From: Purshia tridentata
Taxonomy: Eukaryota > Streptophyta > Magnoliopsida > Rosales > Rosaceae
Assembly: GCA_003254885.1 (NCBI GenBank)
Contig: QANT01005254.1
Span: 1-64,000 of the forward strand
Length of the DNA stretch: 64,000 nucleotides
Reading direction: 5' to 3'
Part shown: positions 1 through 19,274 of the stretch, piece by piece
How the letters are laid out: every line of letters begins with the position of its first letter
How positions within the stretch are numbered: position 1 is the stretch's first letter
Translations under genes and position numbers: made by a program
The notes under the pieces: generated by a model
The model's database searches: none
Told to the model about the DNA's origin: nothing
What the model saw: the letters and a program-made list of their open reading frames with translations, nothing else

Positions 1-1140
1 TTAATCCATGTGTTAAGTGGCCAAAAAAAAAATCCATGTGTTGTAATATTAGTAAACAAGTGTATGCATTTAGTATATACTATTAATAATAATCACTCAT
101 GCACATTGTGTTGTTGTACCCCCCGATTGATCAGTAGAAGCAACAACCCATTGATCGGTTGCACCAATAGCACCCCCTTAAAGTAAAACTTAGTACAATT
201 TATTTTATTATGGGATTCAAATGGGGGATGTGAGATATTTCTCAATATTTGACAGAGAAATACAAATATTGGTATCTAATTGGAAAATTATACTTGTGTT
301 ATGTAAATCTTTCCAAATATATAGATAATTGTAGCCACTATAATCTATGGATTTTTTTTTTGTGAGCTATTTATATTATATGAGTTTTTCTTTTTATATA
401 TTAAGAAAACAAATCATAGACTTAACATAATTCTAACCATTATCTCACCCACCCTCACTACTTGAGCTAACCTCCAAGGAACATCAAAACCCAGTAACAA
501 TATGGTGACCGCTACTGTCCGACAGTAAAAATAACAATAAATGATTATCTTTTAATAGAAAGTTACAATTTTTTAATTTGGTTTATAATATGATTGTTAA
601 TGTTCATGTTCAACAGTAAAAAAAACTCTTGATATAAAAAAATAATAATAATAAAAACCAGTTTCATTTTTTTTGTTTTTATGTTATTTTTTATATGTTT
701 ATACAATAAAAAATATGTAAATTTTGTATAAGTTACTTTTTTTTTAGCATAGTAAGAATTGTGACTGTCTAAACAGTAACAATTTCTAAAAGCATTTTAT
801 TGTGCTACAGTGACTTTGATACAGTAATGCTATTACTGTAGCGCTTTTTTTTTTTAAGTGGGCTGGCAGAGTTATTTCTTTTCATACTTGGGCTTAATGA
901 ACTATAAAAGTGTCTAAATGGACTTATCAATCAATATCCCAAAACTTAAAAAAATGAATACGTAAAATAAGGCCGAAAAATAATAAAATGCAGGTCAACA
1001 TGCACAATAAATAATGCCAATTTACCCGAGTTTATAATTTGTTATTCAATATTCACTTGCCAAAAGAAAATAAATACTTTTGTTTTTTGGCCAAGGAAAA
1101 TAAATACTTAATTTAATAAATAATTTCAAATTTCAAATCC
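1..1140. other. AT-rich upstream intergenic DNA
   Basis: I see no coding potential here on either strand. The stretch is AT-rich with many short homopolymers. Between about 500 and 850 there are several short motifs of the type acagtaa or tactgt in both orientations, ending in tactgtagcgct. This could be the remains of a small non-autonomous DNA transposon, but I could not find convincing terminal inverted repeats or a target-site duplication. Confidence 0.5.
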
Positions 1141-1144
1141 GCTC

Positions 1145-1155
1145 TCCAACGGTCA
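1145..1155 (+). promoter_or_regulatory. MSA-type mitotic promoter element
   Basis: The sequence tccaacggtca matches the full plant M-phase-specific activator consensus (YCYAACGGYYA), the site bound by three-repeat MYB factors in G2/M genes. It sits about 40 bases upstream of a TATA-like box and about 165 bases upstream of the start codon of the Asp/Glu-rich protein gene. The match is seen directly; mitotic control is inferred. Confidence 0.6.
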
Positions 1156-1191
1156 CATTTCTAGGGTTTTCCAAACGTCAGTCTCTCCCCC

Positions 1192-1199
1192 CTATATAT
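1192..1199 (+). promoter_or_regulatory. TATA-like box of the first gene
   Basis: The run ctatatat lies in a pyrimidine-rich context about 120 bases upstream of the ATG at 1319. Transcription would start near 1220-1230, giving a 5' leader of about 90-100 bases without an intron. Confidence 0.5.
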
Positions 1200-1318
1200 C
1201 CCCAGTTGATCTCTCATCCTGAGCAACGCTTCTACATTCTTCACTGTTAGTAGCCGTCAGCCGTCTCTCTATCAAAGACCAAAACAGCTTGTTTTGATCC
1301 TTTAGGGTTCTAGTCGCC

Positions 1319-4045
1319 ATGGATTTCCACAGCCTCACAAGAAAGGAGCTCCAGACTCTCTGCAAGAAGAACAGCATCCCAGCTAATATCACTAATGTCC
1401 TCATGGCCGATTCTCTCCAAGCTCTTGAACACGTAATTTCTCTCTTTCCCTTTCATATCCATTTGATATTTTATCATTATAATCTGTTTGGCTGTCCAGA
1501 AATTTCGGAAAATAAAACTAATATTAGAAATCTGCAAAAGCACTATATGCTCAAATTCAGATGTTCCTGGAATTGCTATATAATGTTTTTTTCAGCTGAA
1601 TCCGTTAATGTATTTATGAGAAATAAAATAGTTGAATAGTCCCTAATCCGATTCTGTTTGGTTGCTGATAGGGAAAGAATAGAGTTTATCACTATATACG
1701 CTTTTATCTTATTTTCTCATCAGTAGACAACATCTTAATACTTCCTTCCATTTTTCGTGCATTTTCTCAGCAGCCAAACGAAATTCCCCCTTTTTTTCTT
1801 GTTATCGTTTTGTAATCTAATATTCTTGCAAATTAATGTGCCAGGTCGAAGGACTTGAAGAGACAGGGAAAGCGATGAACGGATCACAAAGTATCCCTCG
1901 CACTGCCTCCAAAACTGCGAATCGAAGAAAGCCAATCAAAGAACCAGAAAGCTCACACACACTGGCTCGTAGTGAGCGCGGAACAAGGAGAGCAGTTGCT
2001 GATGAGGTAGACCAGGAAAAGACTGAGGTGCCTAAAACTCCTGCCGCTCAAAGCACTCGGAGAAGAGTTCCTCGGAAGACCGAGGCCCAAAAGGAGATAA
2101 GTGCGGTGCAGCACGCGTATAGCACAAGGCGATCGGTGAGGTTGTTGCAGAAGACTATGGCTAACTTGAGCTTGGATAATGAAAGCAGTATTCCTTTTGA
2201 GATTGAAGAATATTCCACAGACATGACTAATGGCTCGGGAAAATCTGGTGGATCAGTTGATAAGGGTAAGTCCGGTAGCATTCATTAGCTAATTTGTATA
2301 TGATATATATAGATATGCTGATTTTTCGTTTAGTGTATGCTTAGACTTAGATTGGACTGTTTGGTTTATGGAGAAGTGGTTTATGGAAAATGAATTAGAG
2401 TCAATATGGGATTTAGCATCTGTTTTTTCTACTTAGTTTGAGATTTTAATCAACTAAATCTATATGTTTCTCAGATAAGTATTTGGAAGGAAAATTATGT
2501 TCTCTGAAATAGTTCATGGTATGATACAGGGTCTAATATGCAGACGGTATCAGAGTTGAGTTCAGAGAGAATGGATGTGTCTGAAGTTTCATCCAAACCA
2601 AAATCAAATGGATCACTGGAGAATGAAAGCCAGTTGAAAGATGTAGTTGGTGAAAAAAATAAGACTGACATGATTGGAGTGGTTGATGATTCAAAGCCAA
2701 AATCAGAACCAGAATCTGAGACAGATGATTACGTTATCGTTCCAGAGGTTATGGATGAATCTCATGAGCAGGGCTCAAAGGGTAAGGGTAATTTTATTTG
2801 GCCAAGATGTTCATATCATCTGACTTTGTTGTTCTCAGTTCAAATTTTATGGTTACAGTTTACTGAACCAATTTGACTCTGACTTTCGGTTGCTGCGGAA
2901 CATCACGATGCAGGGGTTACCGAGTTCACATCTGAGGCTGAGGATCCACAAGGAGTTTCTGCTGAGGTCATGAACTATGTTGCTGTTTCACAGTCTTCAT
3001 TGCTAAAAGAAGTTAATGAATCAATGGATGCAGAAAAATCTATGGGTCCCATTTCAGTGACTCATGGTCAAGCTGATATCAACATGGCAAAGGAGCAAGA
3101 TTCTGAATCAAAATATGCCACTGTAGAAGAGTCTGAAAAAGTGAAGGATGTGGAAAATGCAGAAGAAGCTGCCAAGCCCCATACTCTAACCTTCTCTGAT
3201 GAAAAACAACGTGTCCTTAATGGGAAGGGCTATGATATGTGTGAGACAGAGGGTGACTATGGTGGGAAATTTGATTTTGAATCAGAATCCGCCACTGAAG
3301 AAGATTCTGATGATGAGAGCACTGAAGGAGAGTCCAGTGAAAATGAGGCTGTGAATGAAAATCTACTTGAGTTCACAGGTGATAATATACAAACAGGTGA
3401 AGGGGATTTGGGTTCTAACAACTCTGTTGCTAATGTGACTGAAGCTGCAATGGAAAACCAGTACCATCCTTTGCCAGATGAGATGCCAAAACCTGTGAAG
3501 CAAATTAGTCCTCAACAGTCTTCTACTTTTGTTGGTCTTAGTGCATTGCCAGCAGTAGAGTTCGCATGCGCTCCCAAGACTCCAACAGACTCACCCTTGG
3601 CAGCTAACCAACTAGCGCATCAATTTCTTCGTCCAACTCCGAAATCTTCATGCAAGAAACAGTCGGCAGTTGAGAAGTACATCTTTGATGACATTGAAGA
3701 GGGCAACAATGACAGTAATGATAATACATTGGACTCTGAAGGAGTTGAGATGAAGAAAGACGAAGACACTGCTGTAAATGATATCATGCAGAAGGAGTAT
3801 CAAGACAAGAGTATTAGGCAGCTGAAAAAGATGATCAAACAAATGAAGCTTGCAGGCAAGTCTGGCAAAACCGACAAGCATGGTACCAAGGTGAGGTTTA
3901 AATCCTTTCGTTTAAAATGGTTAGATTTATTTGCTTTCTTTGTACTTATAATTGTTCCTTTGATAATGTGCTGCAGGTGGCAGATAAGCCAAGAACTGCC
4001 TTGCAGGAAGTGCCAGAGAACCGAATAGCTAACAAGGAAAACTGA
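1319..4045 (+). CDS. Asp/Glu-rich plant protein with SAP-like N-terminus
   Basis: Five coding exons join in phase: 1319-1432, 1845-2265, 2530-2781, 2914-3890 and 3977-4045, giving 610 residues. The N-terminus (MDFHSLTRKELQTLCKKNSI) is a short two-helix segment resembling a SAP or HeH fold. It is followed by a basic Arg/Lys stretch with RRSVRLLQKTMANLSL near residues 130-150, then a long acidic region (for example EEDSDDESTEGESSENE), and a Lys-rich helix near residues 560-585. The protein ends in NRIANKEN, so a KEN motif, the APC/C degron type, is at the extreme C-terminus. It resembles the Arabidopsis pair AT5G17160/AT3G03130 (described as Asp/Glu-rich or lisH-like), whose molecular function I do not know. 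With the MSA promoter element, a mitotic chromatin-linked role is a reasonable inference only. The start is set by the first in-frame ATG after the TATA box. Confidence 0.85.
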
Positions 4046-4880
4046 ACCGAAGGGGAGGATAATAATTTTGATGGTGGTTGAGAGAGAGGGGTCAAAATGT
4101 TGGGGGATTCAAACCTTGGTTTGCCTCCTTAAGTTTTTTTTTTTCTTTCTTGCTCGAGGAACAGATAAAAGTATTTTGGGTTTGTTCATTTTTGGTCATT
4201 ATGGTCCTTTCAATAATGGAAGTTGTTCAAAGATGTCAATTTGTATTGATAATCAAGTTTTGCCGCATCGATCTATGTGCTGCACAGCTCTCTCTCAGAT
4301 CTATGTGTTCCGCATTGATAATCAAATTTCTTCTATTGATAATCTATGTTTTGCCGCATCGATCTATGTGTTAATTTGGCCAATGCTGTGTATCACAAAC
4401 CAATCTTCGTATCGAGCTAAGGCTGGTCAAACCATCAGCTGCAAAATTCCTTGTATTTCAGGTGTTTCTTACTTGACAATTAAGGCTCGCATGGATCAAC
4501 ACTCCTATTAAAATTACCATGGTTTGGTTTTTTACCCATTTTTCCTAGTTTGGTCCATTAAAATCAAGAATTAGTAGGGTATAAAGAAGCCCCAGTGCTT
4601 ACTATTCTCCTAGACTTCCAATTTTTATCATTTTTCGATTTCAATAGTTCTTCATTATCATTCTCGATTTCAATGTATGTGTGCTCCAGCATTTAGGATT
4701 TAGAATAATATTATAGAGGAATATCAGAACACAAAAGGCCATAGCTGTATTTTGTGATTTGAGCCAGGTTATTTTTCTCTTTTAATTTGATTGATATCTA
4801 ATATCTAGTTGAACCCTGGACAAAATATCTATTAAATAACTTAAATAAGTATATTTTTCAGACAATTTAAAGTGATGTTG
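4046..4880. other. 3' flank of first gene with short repeats
   Basis: This non-coding stretch follows the stop codon at 4043-4045. Within the likely 3' UTR, a 22-base block with core gccgcatcgatctatgtg occurs exactly twice, at 4258-4279 and 4349-4370, each next to copies of attgataatc. Short open frames exist on the plus strand but are repetitive and look like no known protein. The rest is AT-rich without recognisable features. Confidence 0.5.
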
Positions 4881-4894
4881 GATGGTGTTGTCCA

Positions 4895-4980
4895 GTGTCG
4901 TTTGCAGTCGCAGCTCAAAAAGAAAAAGTGTCGTTTGCGGTCACAGCTCAAAAAGAAAAAATTGTCGTCTGCAGTCAACG
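4895..4980 (+). repeat. 33-bp tandem repeat upstream of TIO
   Basis: A unit beginning gtgtcgtttgcagtc and ending in ctcaaaaagaaaaa is repeated at 4895, 4928 and, partially, 4962. It is about 2.5 copies with a few substitutions, in the distal promoter of the TIO kinase gene. Confidence 0.75.
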
Positions 4981-5156
4981 ACAACTAAAACTTTTAACAA
5001 ATTAAGCCGGCTATCCAACGAAACGACGTTAGATTCAAGTCCTCTCTCACTCACAACGCTTGTCAAATATAATACATATTATATATTCTCGCAAATTGGA
5101 AAAAAGAAAAGAAAAAAGAAAGAAATAATTTATAGTTTGAAAAATAAAATTAACTG

Positions 5157-5166
5157 GGCGGGAAAA
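5157..5166 (+). promoter_or_regulatory. E2F-like site upstream of TIO
   Basis: The sequence ggcgggaaaa fits the plant E2F/DP consensus (reverse complement of TTTSSCGC-type sites). It lies in the proximal region upstream of the TIO leader. About 150 bases further upstream, tccaacgaaa is a near miss to an MSA element. Cell-cycle control of this cytokinesis kinase would fit, but no binding is shown. Confidence 0.4.
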
Positions 5167-5817
5167 TCCACAAAACCAGAACTCTCACTCTATAACAGTA
5201 ACACACTATTTTTCAAATCTATCTCTAGTTTCTGTTTCAAACTCTTTCGAATTTCAGTTTCAGACTTTCAGGTTTACTTCGATATCTCTCTTTCTCTCTG
5301 TCTCTAAAGTTATTAGTAGCTTCCTTTTATACTCAGATGGGGTTTTGTATGCATTTTACATATTTATATATTATTTTCTTAATCTGCTTTGTTTCGCCTA
5401 ATCGCTTACGTTTTATTTGGTTGTCTGATAAAGTATTTAGCGATTCATTTTCCACTTCTTTCTACGCGGTAATCACTAACCAAACACCATTTTGGGTTCG
5501 GTTTTAGATGCCGATAGTAGGAATTTTTTTTTTAAAGAAGATTAGAGTTTTAGTTTCATTTTCAATTTAGGATCACTAAGTTATTATTAAATTTCCTAAT
5601 AATTTGATGTGAACTGATTCATGGGTCGGCAATATATTTGGTTATTTTTTAATTTTGAAACCCAAATTGGCTAAGTTTTAGCTATTAATAACAATTTAGG
5701 TATGATTGAGTTAGCATTTTTGAACTACTAGTATTGATTTTGGAACTTCGTGGGTATTTGGTATGTTTATTTGACAGGACTGAAAAGGGTAAAGATATAT
5801 AGCTGCGGATTTAAAGG

Positions 5818-13932
<8,115 letters not shown>

Positions 13933-15900
13933 TCTGAACTCGATGCACCAAACAGCTGAATCACACGAAAAGAAATGATGTAGAAATGGGGCATGCAAGA
14001 AAATTTGCAATGGGGTAACGTGCTGTGACTGGAATCCTTTGTATGTATGTCTGTATATGGATCATCCATTGTTTAATCAGCAAATTCTTCTACCTTGATT
14101 TTCATGCGTAAATGTGACGCGCCATTTAAAAAACACAACGCACTATACTAAAACACCATCGTGTTTATGGCATTGTTCATTTGGAAGCCCCCTTGACTTG
14201 AAGGAGAGGTACAAAATCAATATTAAATTAAATATTAAACAGGAAACTGTTTCGAACTTGATTCATTTTTTTTTTTTCTAAAAAAAAAGTTTATTCCATT
14301 ATATTGCTTGGTGCAGGAAATGCTTGTAGTTGGATGTGCTATTGGAATTGAAAGGGTAGGGTAGGCCAACGGGAAACTATAAGTTTATAAATGAACATAT
14401 CATACATGATAGTGGGAAGTAGATTATAATTGATGAGTCAATAAATGAAATGGATGGATAGGGGGTCTTGTTTTGGAATTTTCTTTTTCCACTTTTTACC
14501 CATATTTAAAACGTATCTCACAAGTGGCCCAAAAAAAAAAACCGTATGTCACAAGGAGGAGGGCTCTAAAGTTACTGCCTTTATGAAAAAGGGATTCACA
14601 TGCTTAAGTGGCCATGAAAGCGACTGCTGTGGCTCCGTACAGTTAGGCAGTGTGTGTGCTTGATAAAATCACACCTTAAGAGATAGAAATAATAACAAAT
14701 TTCTTATGAGACGACGCCACGTGGCTAATTGATTGGACGGTCGGAACTAAATGGGATAAGTTTGCACAGGAAATGAATATAACCTGCTATCCACGTTAAT
14801 TGCTTTGCCTTGTTTAATAGCTTGGAGCCTTGGACTTGAAGTCTTGATTTGAACAGGGGGTGCCATGCCTATCTATTTCTGACCCACTCACTATGTCAGT
14901 CTCAGCCAGTGACTGGTCAAGGTGTGAACTTCGGTTCAAATCCACTTCACTTGTTCCAACCCAAGTGGTCCCAATTCCCAAATCCCAATCTAAATATATT
15001 ATGAACGGTTAATTATTGTGATTAAGCTGATCTATCATCCATGCCCAAAAAAAAAAATATTTATTCATATAAGATTAATAAATAGTTAGCAATGGCATTC
15101 TATTTTTTACTTTTTAGAGATATTCTACACATCCATTAATAGCTTATAAAAGGTTTAGTGGGATGGGTTTAGAGTGAGATTTCTCTCTCTCTCTTTCAAT
15201 CTCTCTTTTGTTCCGGAAGATTATAGTGAATTAAAGTGTGAGTATTACATACAAGAAATCCCTAAGCATTAGATCTGGAGAAAATATAAAATAAAGAAAG
15301 ATATGTGGGTGTCAGAAAAGTGGGAGCACAATTCCAAAAGCTGATAAGTGAACGTACTTATCAAGCTCACAGCTACTCCGCACTAGGCCAGACATTGACA
15401 GGTTGATTGGTAGATAATAAATGAGATTCTTAAAAATAAAAGTGTCAATAAATATAAAAATATTATCGTTGGAAAAACAAGTGGGACGCCACCGGAAATT
15501 AAGAAAAATAAGAGAAAGAAAGCAATGGCAGTGGGAAGTAAAAGTACGAGGTAGGGTAACGTGGCCAAACGCTGGTCACGCATTTTCTCATTATCTTCAA
15601 ATTTTTGTCATTGCTTGCTTTGCTAGTTCATAGTTCATTAATTTTATGAAAATGGTCCCAACTTACTTCTGTAAAGGTAAATGTTATTTTGTTTCTTAAA
15701 TTATTACATTTATATTATTCAGATTTTTAATTTTAAAATTTTAAAATAAATTAATACAAGTGCAAAAATTTAAGAACAAAACTTCTCTCTCTTTTAAAAA
15801 AAAAAAATCTTCAAACCAAAAGCCAGATGTTACTACTATATTATAGTCCCACTTTCTCAAAATAATAAATTTCAAATATTTCATCCAAATGTGCCCTTAC
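13933..15900. other. Intergenic spacer after TIO
   Basis: The TIO 3' UTR occupies the first few hundred bases. Beyond it the DNA is AT-rich with homopolymers. Short open frames at 14445-14663 and 15421-15633 show no protein-like composition or recognisable motifs. I see no RNA gene here. Confidence 0.5.
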
Positions 15901-15911
15901 ATATATATATT

Positions 15912-16125
15912 GGTTTTTTTACTAATTCACTACTTTTATTTCCTACGCCACATGCAAAAGAAACCCATAGACAGATGAATGAATGAATGAAAAATTGAAA
16001 ACCCCAGATCCCAATATAAGGTTTTTTTACTAATTCACTACTTTTATTTCCTACCCCACATGCAAAAGAAACCCATAGACAGATGAATGAATGAATGAAA
16101 AATTGAAAACCCCAAATCCCAATAT
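15912..16125 (+). repeat. 108-bp tandem duplication
   Basis: A unit starting ggtttttttactaattcact and ending in cccaatata occurs twice head to tail (15912-16019 and 16020-16125) with only a few substitutions. Each copy contains a small (gaat)n run. High identity means a recent duplication or a tandem allele. Confidence 0.9.
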
Positions 16126-16367
16126 ACATTATACGGTGCTTGTCTTTCTTTATTTATTTTGTCAACAAGGAAAAAATTCCCTTAGTTGTAAATAAGTATG
16201 TAATATTTTGAACTCAACAACTAGAAAAAAAATAAAAATAACTAAATATACTTTAAATAATTTCATACTAAGCTACCCGCCTGGCAAAATTAGTTTCCTT
16301 ATTCGTGTATGAGTAAATGCGAATCAGCAACAATCCAACATCGTGGTCCCATAAAGGTCATTCCATG

Positions 16368-16392
16368 CGTCAAAATGCACATAAAATCCTCT

Positions 16393-16441
<49 letters not shown>

Positions 16442-16600
16442 CATGCTCAAACTTCTTTCTTTTTTCATGTTTTGGGGGAGCAGAAAAGACGTCAAAATGC
16501 ACATAAAATCCTCTCTTTTCTCTCTCTCTCTCTCTCTCTCTCTCGTGCATGCTCAAACTTCTCTCTTTCTTTTTTCATGTTTTGGGGGAGCAGAAAAGTT
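16368..16600 (+). repeat. 122-bp tandem duplication with CT microsatellite
   Basis: The block from cgtcaaaatgcacataaaat through a (CT)n tract to gggggagcagaaaag is present twice, at 16368-16489 and 16490 to about 16600. The CT tracts (16397-16438 and 16519-16544) differ in length; the flanks are nearly identical. The open frames across it only translate the CT/GA repeats. Confidence 0.9.
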
Positions 16601-16649
16601 TCTCGCCGCTCGTCATCCACCGTCAAAATCACGACGTTTTTAGAAGTAT

Positions 16650-18400
16650 AATATACAAGGCAATTGCCAATATTCTTCCCCAAACAAATATTATTCATTC
16701 CGCTTTAATAATTTTTAATACAAACTTTTTTGTATATAAATTCATTTTCAAAAACAAGACTCTCATAAGTCATAACATAATTTCCCTTTAAATCCCACAA
16801 AGAAGTAATTAACTATTTATTTATTTATATTTGATTAATCATGTTGTTTATAGTAAAGATGAACGCATATTGGTTTAGTTTTTGTTGGGGTTGACTAATG
16901 GAAATTTATATCCCGTCCACTATGGATGGCTACAAATTAATGGAATTGAAACAGTTGAAAAATATATTTACTCAATTATTTTGAACCTCTGCATGTTGCA
17001 GCTGAACAAAATAGAAGTAACTTAAATTATAGCATTGATTGAAATCTCATTCCATTGAAAGTATATATAGTCCACGGAAATGTTTTTTCACAACTTCAAA
17101 AACTGCATTATTGTCCATATTATCTCAAGAGTCAAGCCAATTAATGTTATTTTCAACAATTAGTGTTTGATTTTGTTTAAAGCGTGCGATGGGAAGGATA
17201 ACCACACATCCATATGCCATGCCCTAAACAGCCCATGCAACTTTCTAAGGTCACCTTTCATCATTTTTAATCGCAGAGGATTGAATGTCATTTGGATCTG
17301 GCCTTAAATTATATAAATTATAAGGTAATGCAACATTTCTTTCATCATTATTATCAAGTACTATCATAAATAGCTTTTTCTTTTTTATTTCTTGTATATC
17401 CTCCTGCTCTAAACAAATGTTGGAGTTACTGTTATTTTTATAGGATATGTTGGGGTTAATATTCACAATGCCAGATTATAGATTTCAATAATTTAGAAAA
17501 ATTATATAATAATTCATGATCGTTTAGTTTAATGATAAAGAACCTTTTTTTGGTAGAATGAAAATTTGAATTCAAAATTTATCGACTGCATTTGTTAATT
17601 AATAAAAAAAATAAAATAATCTATGATTAGAGCATTCATAGTGTTTGTTCAAAAGTTTAATTTTGTGAATTGTTTTGACATCTAAAATAGATAAATAATA
17701 TAAAATGAAAGATAAAGAGATATACTGCAGTTCACATGTTAATAAAAAAGTAATTGTAGAAATAAACTATTGAAATGAATTTCACTTTAGAGTTCATTTT
17801 TTATATATTTGAAGTGAACTATTGATCTCCAATTTAAAATGAACTCTACTATTTGCAAGTTATATTTTAACCTTTAGTTTAATTTTTTTGCAATAAAATT
17901 GAAAAGAACTATGGTAGGTGTTCTTACAACAAATAAAGGTTAAAAAGAAACTGTTTTTAACCTTTGTTTGAGTAAGAGTTTTAAGGTGACTTGACTTTTA
18001 ATATTTATTTGTCAAGAAAATTGACAATAATGCTAGAAATCCTTAATGAGGCTCTTTTCCATAGGAGTGCGGAGTGAGGGTCTCTCATAGGAAGTTGGGA
18101 ACAAAAGTTTAGAAAAAATCCATCCATCACTTCCACGTAATATGTTACCGTTGAGGCTAATTTGTTTGGACGGTCCATCTCCCATCGACCAATAGAAAGA
18201 CGAGCTCATGGAGTACTGTGGAGGACTCCCACATCTTATCATTATCACTGGTCTAGGGTTTTTTTGTACAGTGTCTCAGACTAGTTAGTAGTCACTAGAG
18301 TCCAATTTAGAGCAAGGAAAATCAGGTAGACAGAGAAACAGAAATAGAGATAATGGAGAAACAGAGGGATTACGTGTTGTGAATATAAACATAAATAGAA
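16650..18400. other. AT-rich spacer upstream of TOPLESS gene
   Basis: There are no convincing genes. A segment at about 17631-17928 begins agagcattcatagtg and ends catggt-like sequence whose reverse complement (acacctaccatagt) shares a catagt core with the start. That is the look of a small MITE, but the inverted repeat is weak and I see no target-site duplication. The remainder is AT-rich low-complexity DNA. Confidence 0.35.
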
Positions 18401-18426
18401 AATTTATAAAATAATAATGGAGACTG

Positions 18427-18720
18427 TGAGAGAGAGAGAGAGAGAGAGTGCCCCAGCAAAAGCACAAAACAGCACAAGCTTTGTCTTTGTCCTAGAGAGA
18501 GAAAAAAGTATATAAAGATATAGAAAGAGAAAGAGACAGATACAATTTTAGAGAGAGAAAGTAAGGGTTGTTGCAGAGTTTAGCTGCAAAGCGCGCACAC
18601 ATAGAGAGAGGAAGAGAAAGAAGAAGAATAAAAAGAGCTTCAGAAAGAAACCCTAACCCTAGAAAAATGTTTCATTTTGCTGCTCTCTGTTAACCCAGTA
18701 AGGCTTGTTATTTTCTCAAT
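18427..18720 (+). promoter_or_regulatory. GA-rich core promoter region of TOPLESS gene
   Basis: A (GA)n tract at 18427-18448, a tatataaa box at 18509-18516 and further GAGA-rich leader sequence precede a long untranslated region of about 750 bases. A possible leader intron runs from cagtaagg near 18698 to ttattgtag near 18860; this is a guess from splice-site consensus. Confidence 0.45.
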
Positions 18721-19274
18721 CTTAATTTACATGTCATGTCAAGAAAGAGAGATTCCACATATTTTGAAATCAAGCTCTCTAAGATTTGGTCTTTCTCTCT
18801 TTCTCTCTTTAATTTATGCTCCACATGTCAACTCCTACTAAATGTTGGATCTTTATTGTAGAGGCTAGAGGCTGAAATTTAAGGCTTATTTGGGGTTTAT
18901 GCGAAGTGGGTTGCTTGAACAAGAGGTTTTCTTGTCTTGTTTCTGTTTTGGTATTTTTGCCTTTGTTGTGGTTTTTCTGCTTTTTGGAAATTTGTCTGCT
19001 GGTGAAACGCATTACTCGTACGGACCACAAGGTTAGATGATTGTGGATTCTCTGTGTGAGTTGGTGATTTAAAGGAGAAGGTGCTTACTGAATGATTCGA
19101 CGCAAACCTTAGTATCAGAAGGGAGTTAAAGAAGAAATAGGTTCTGGGCGTTCAAATTTTCATTTTTCCATCGACCTTTTTGGATCCGGAAAGGAGTTCG
19201 GGTGAACCCAAATAAATTGCAGTTGATTTCACTATTCGATCTTTGCACTGGAGCGCTTAGGCTTACCTGGGGCA

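Noticed and set aside
4068-4511. 147-residue open frame after the first gene
   Set aside because: It lies in the 3' UTR and its length comes from internal repeats; composition is not protein-like.
17631-17928. Candidate MITE with a shared catagt core at both ends
   Set aside because: Inverted repeats are weak and no target-site duplication is visible, so I did not list it as a mobile element.
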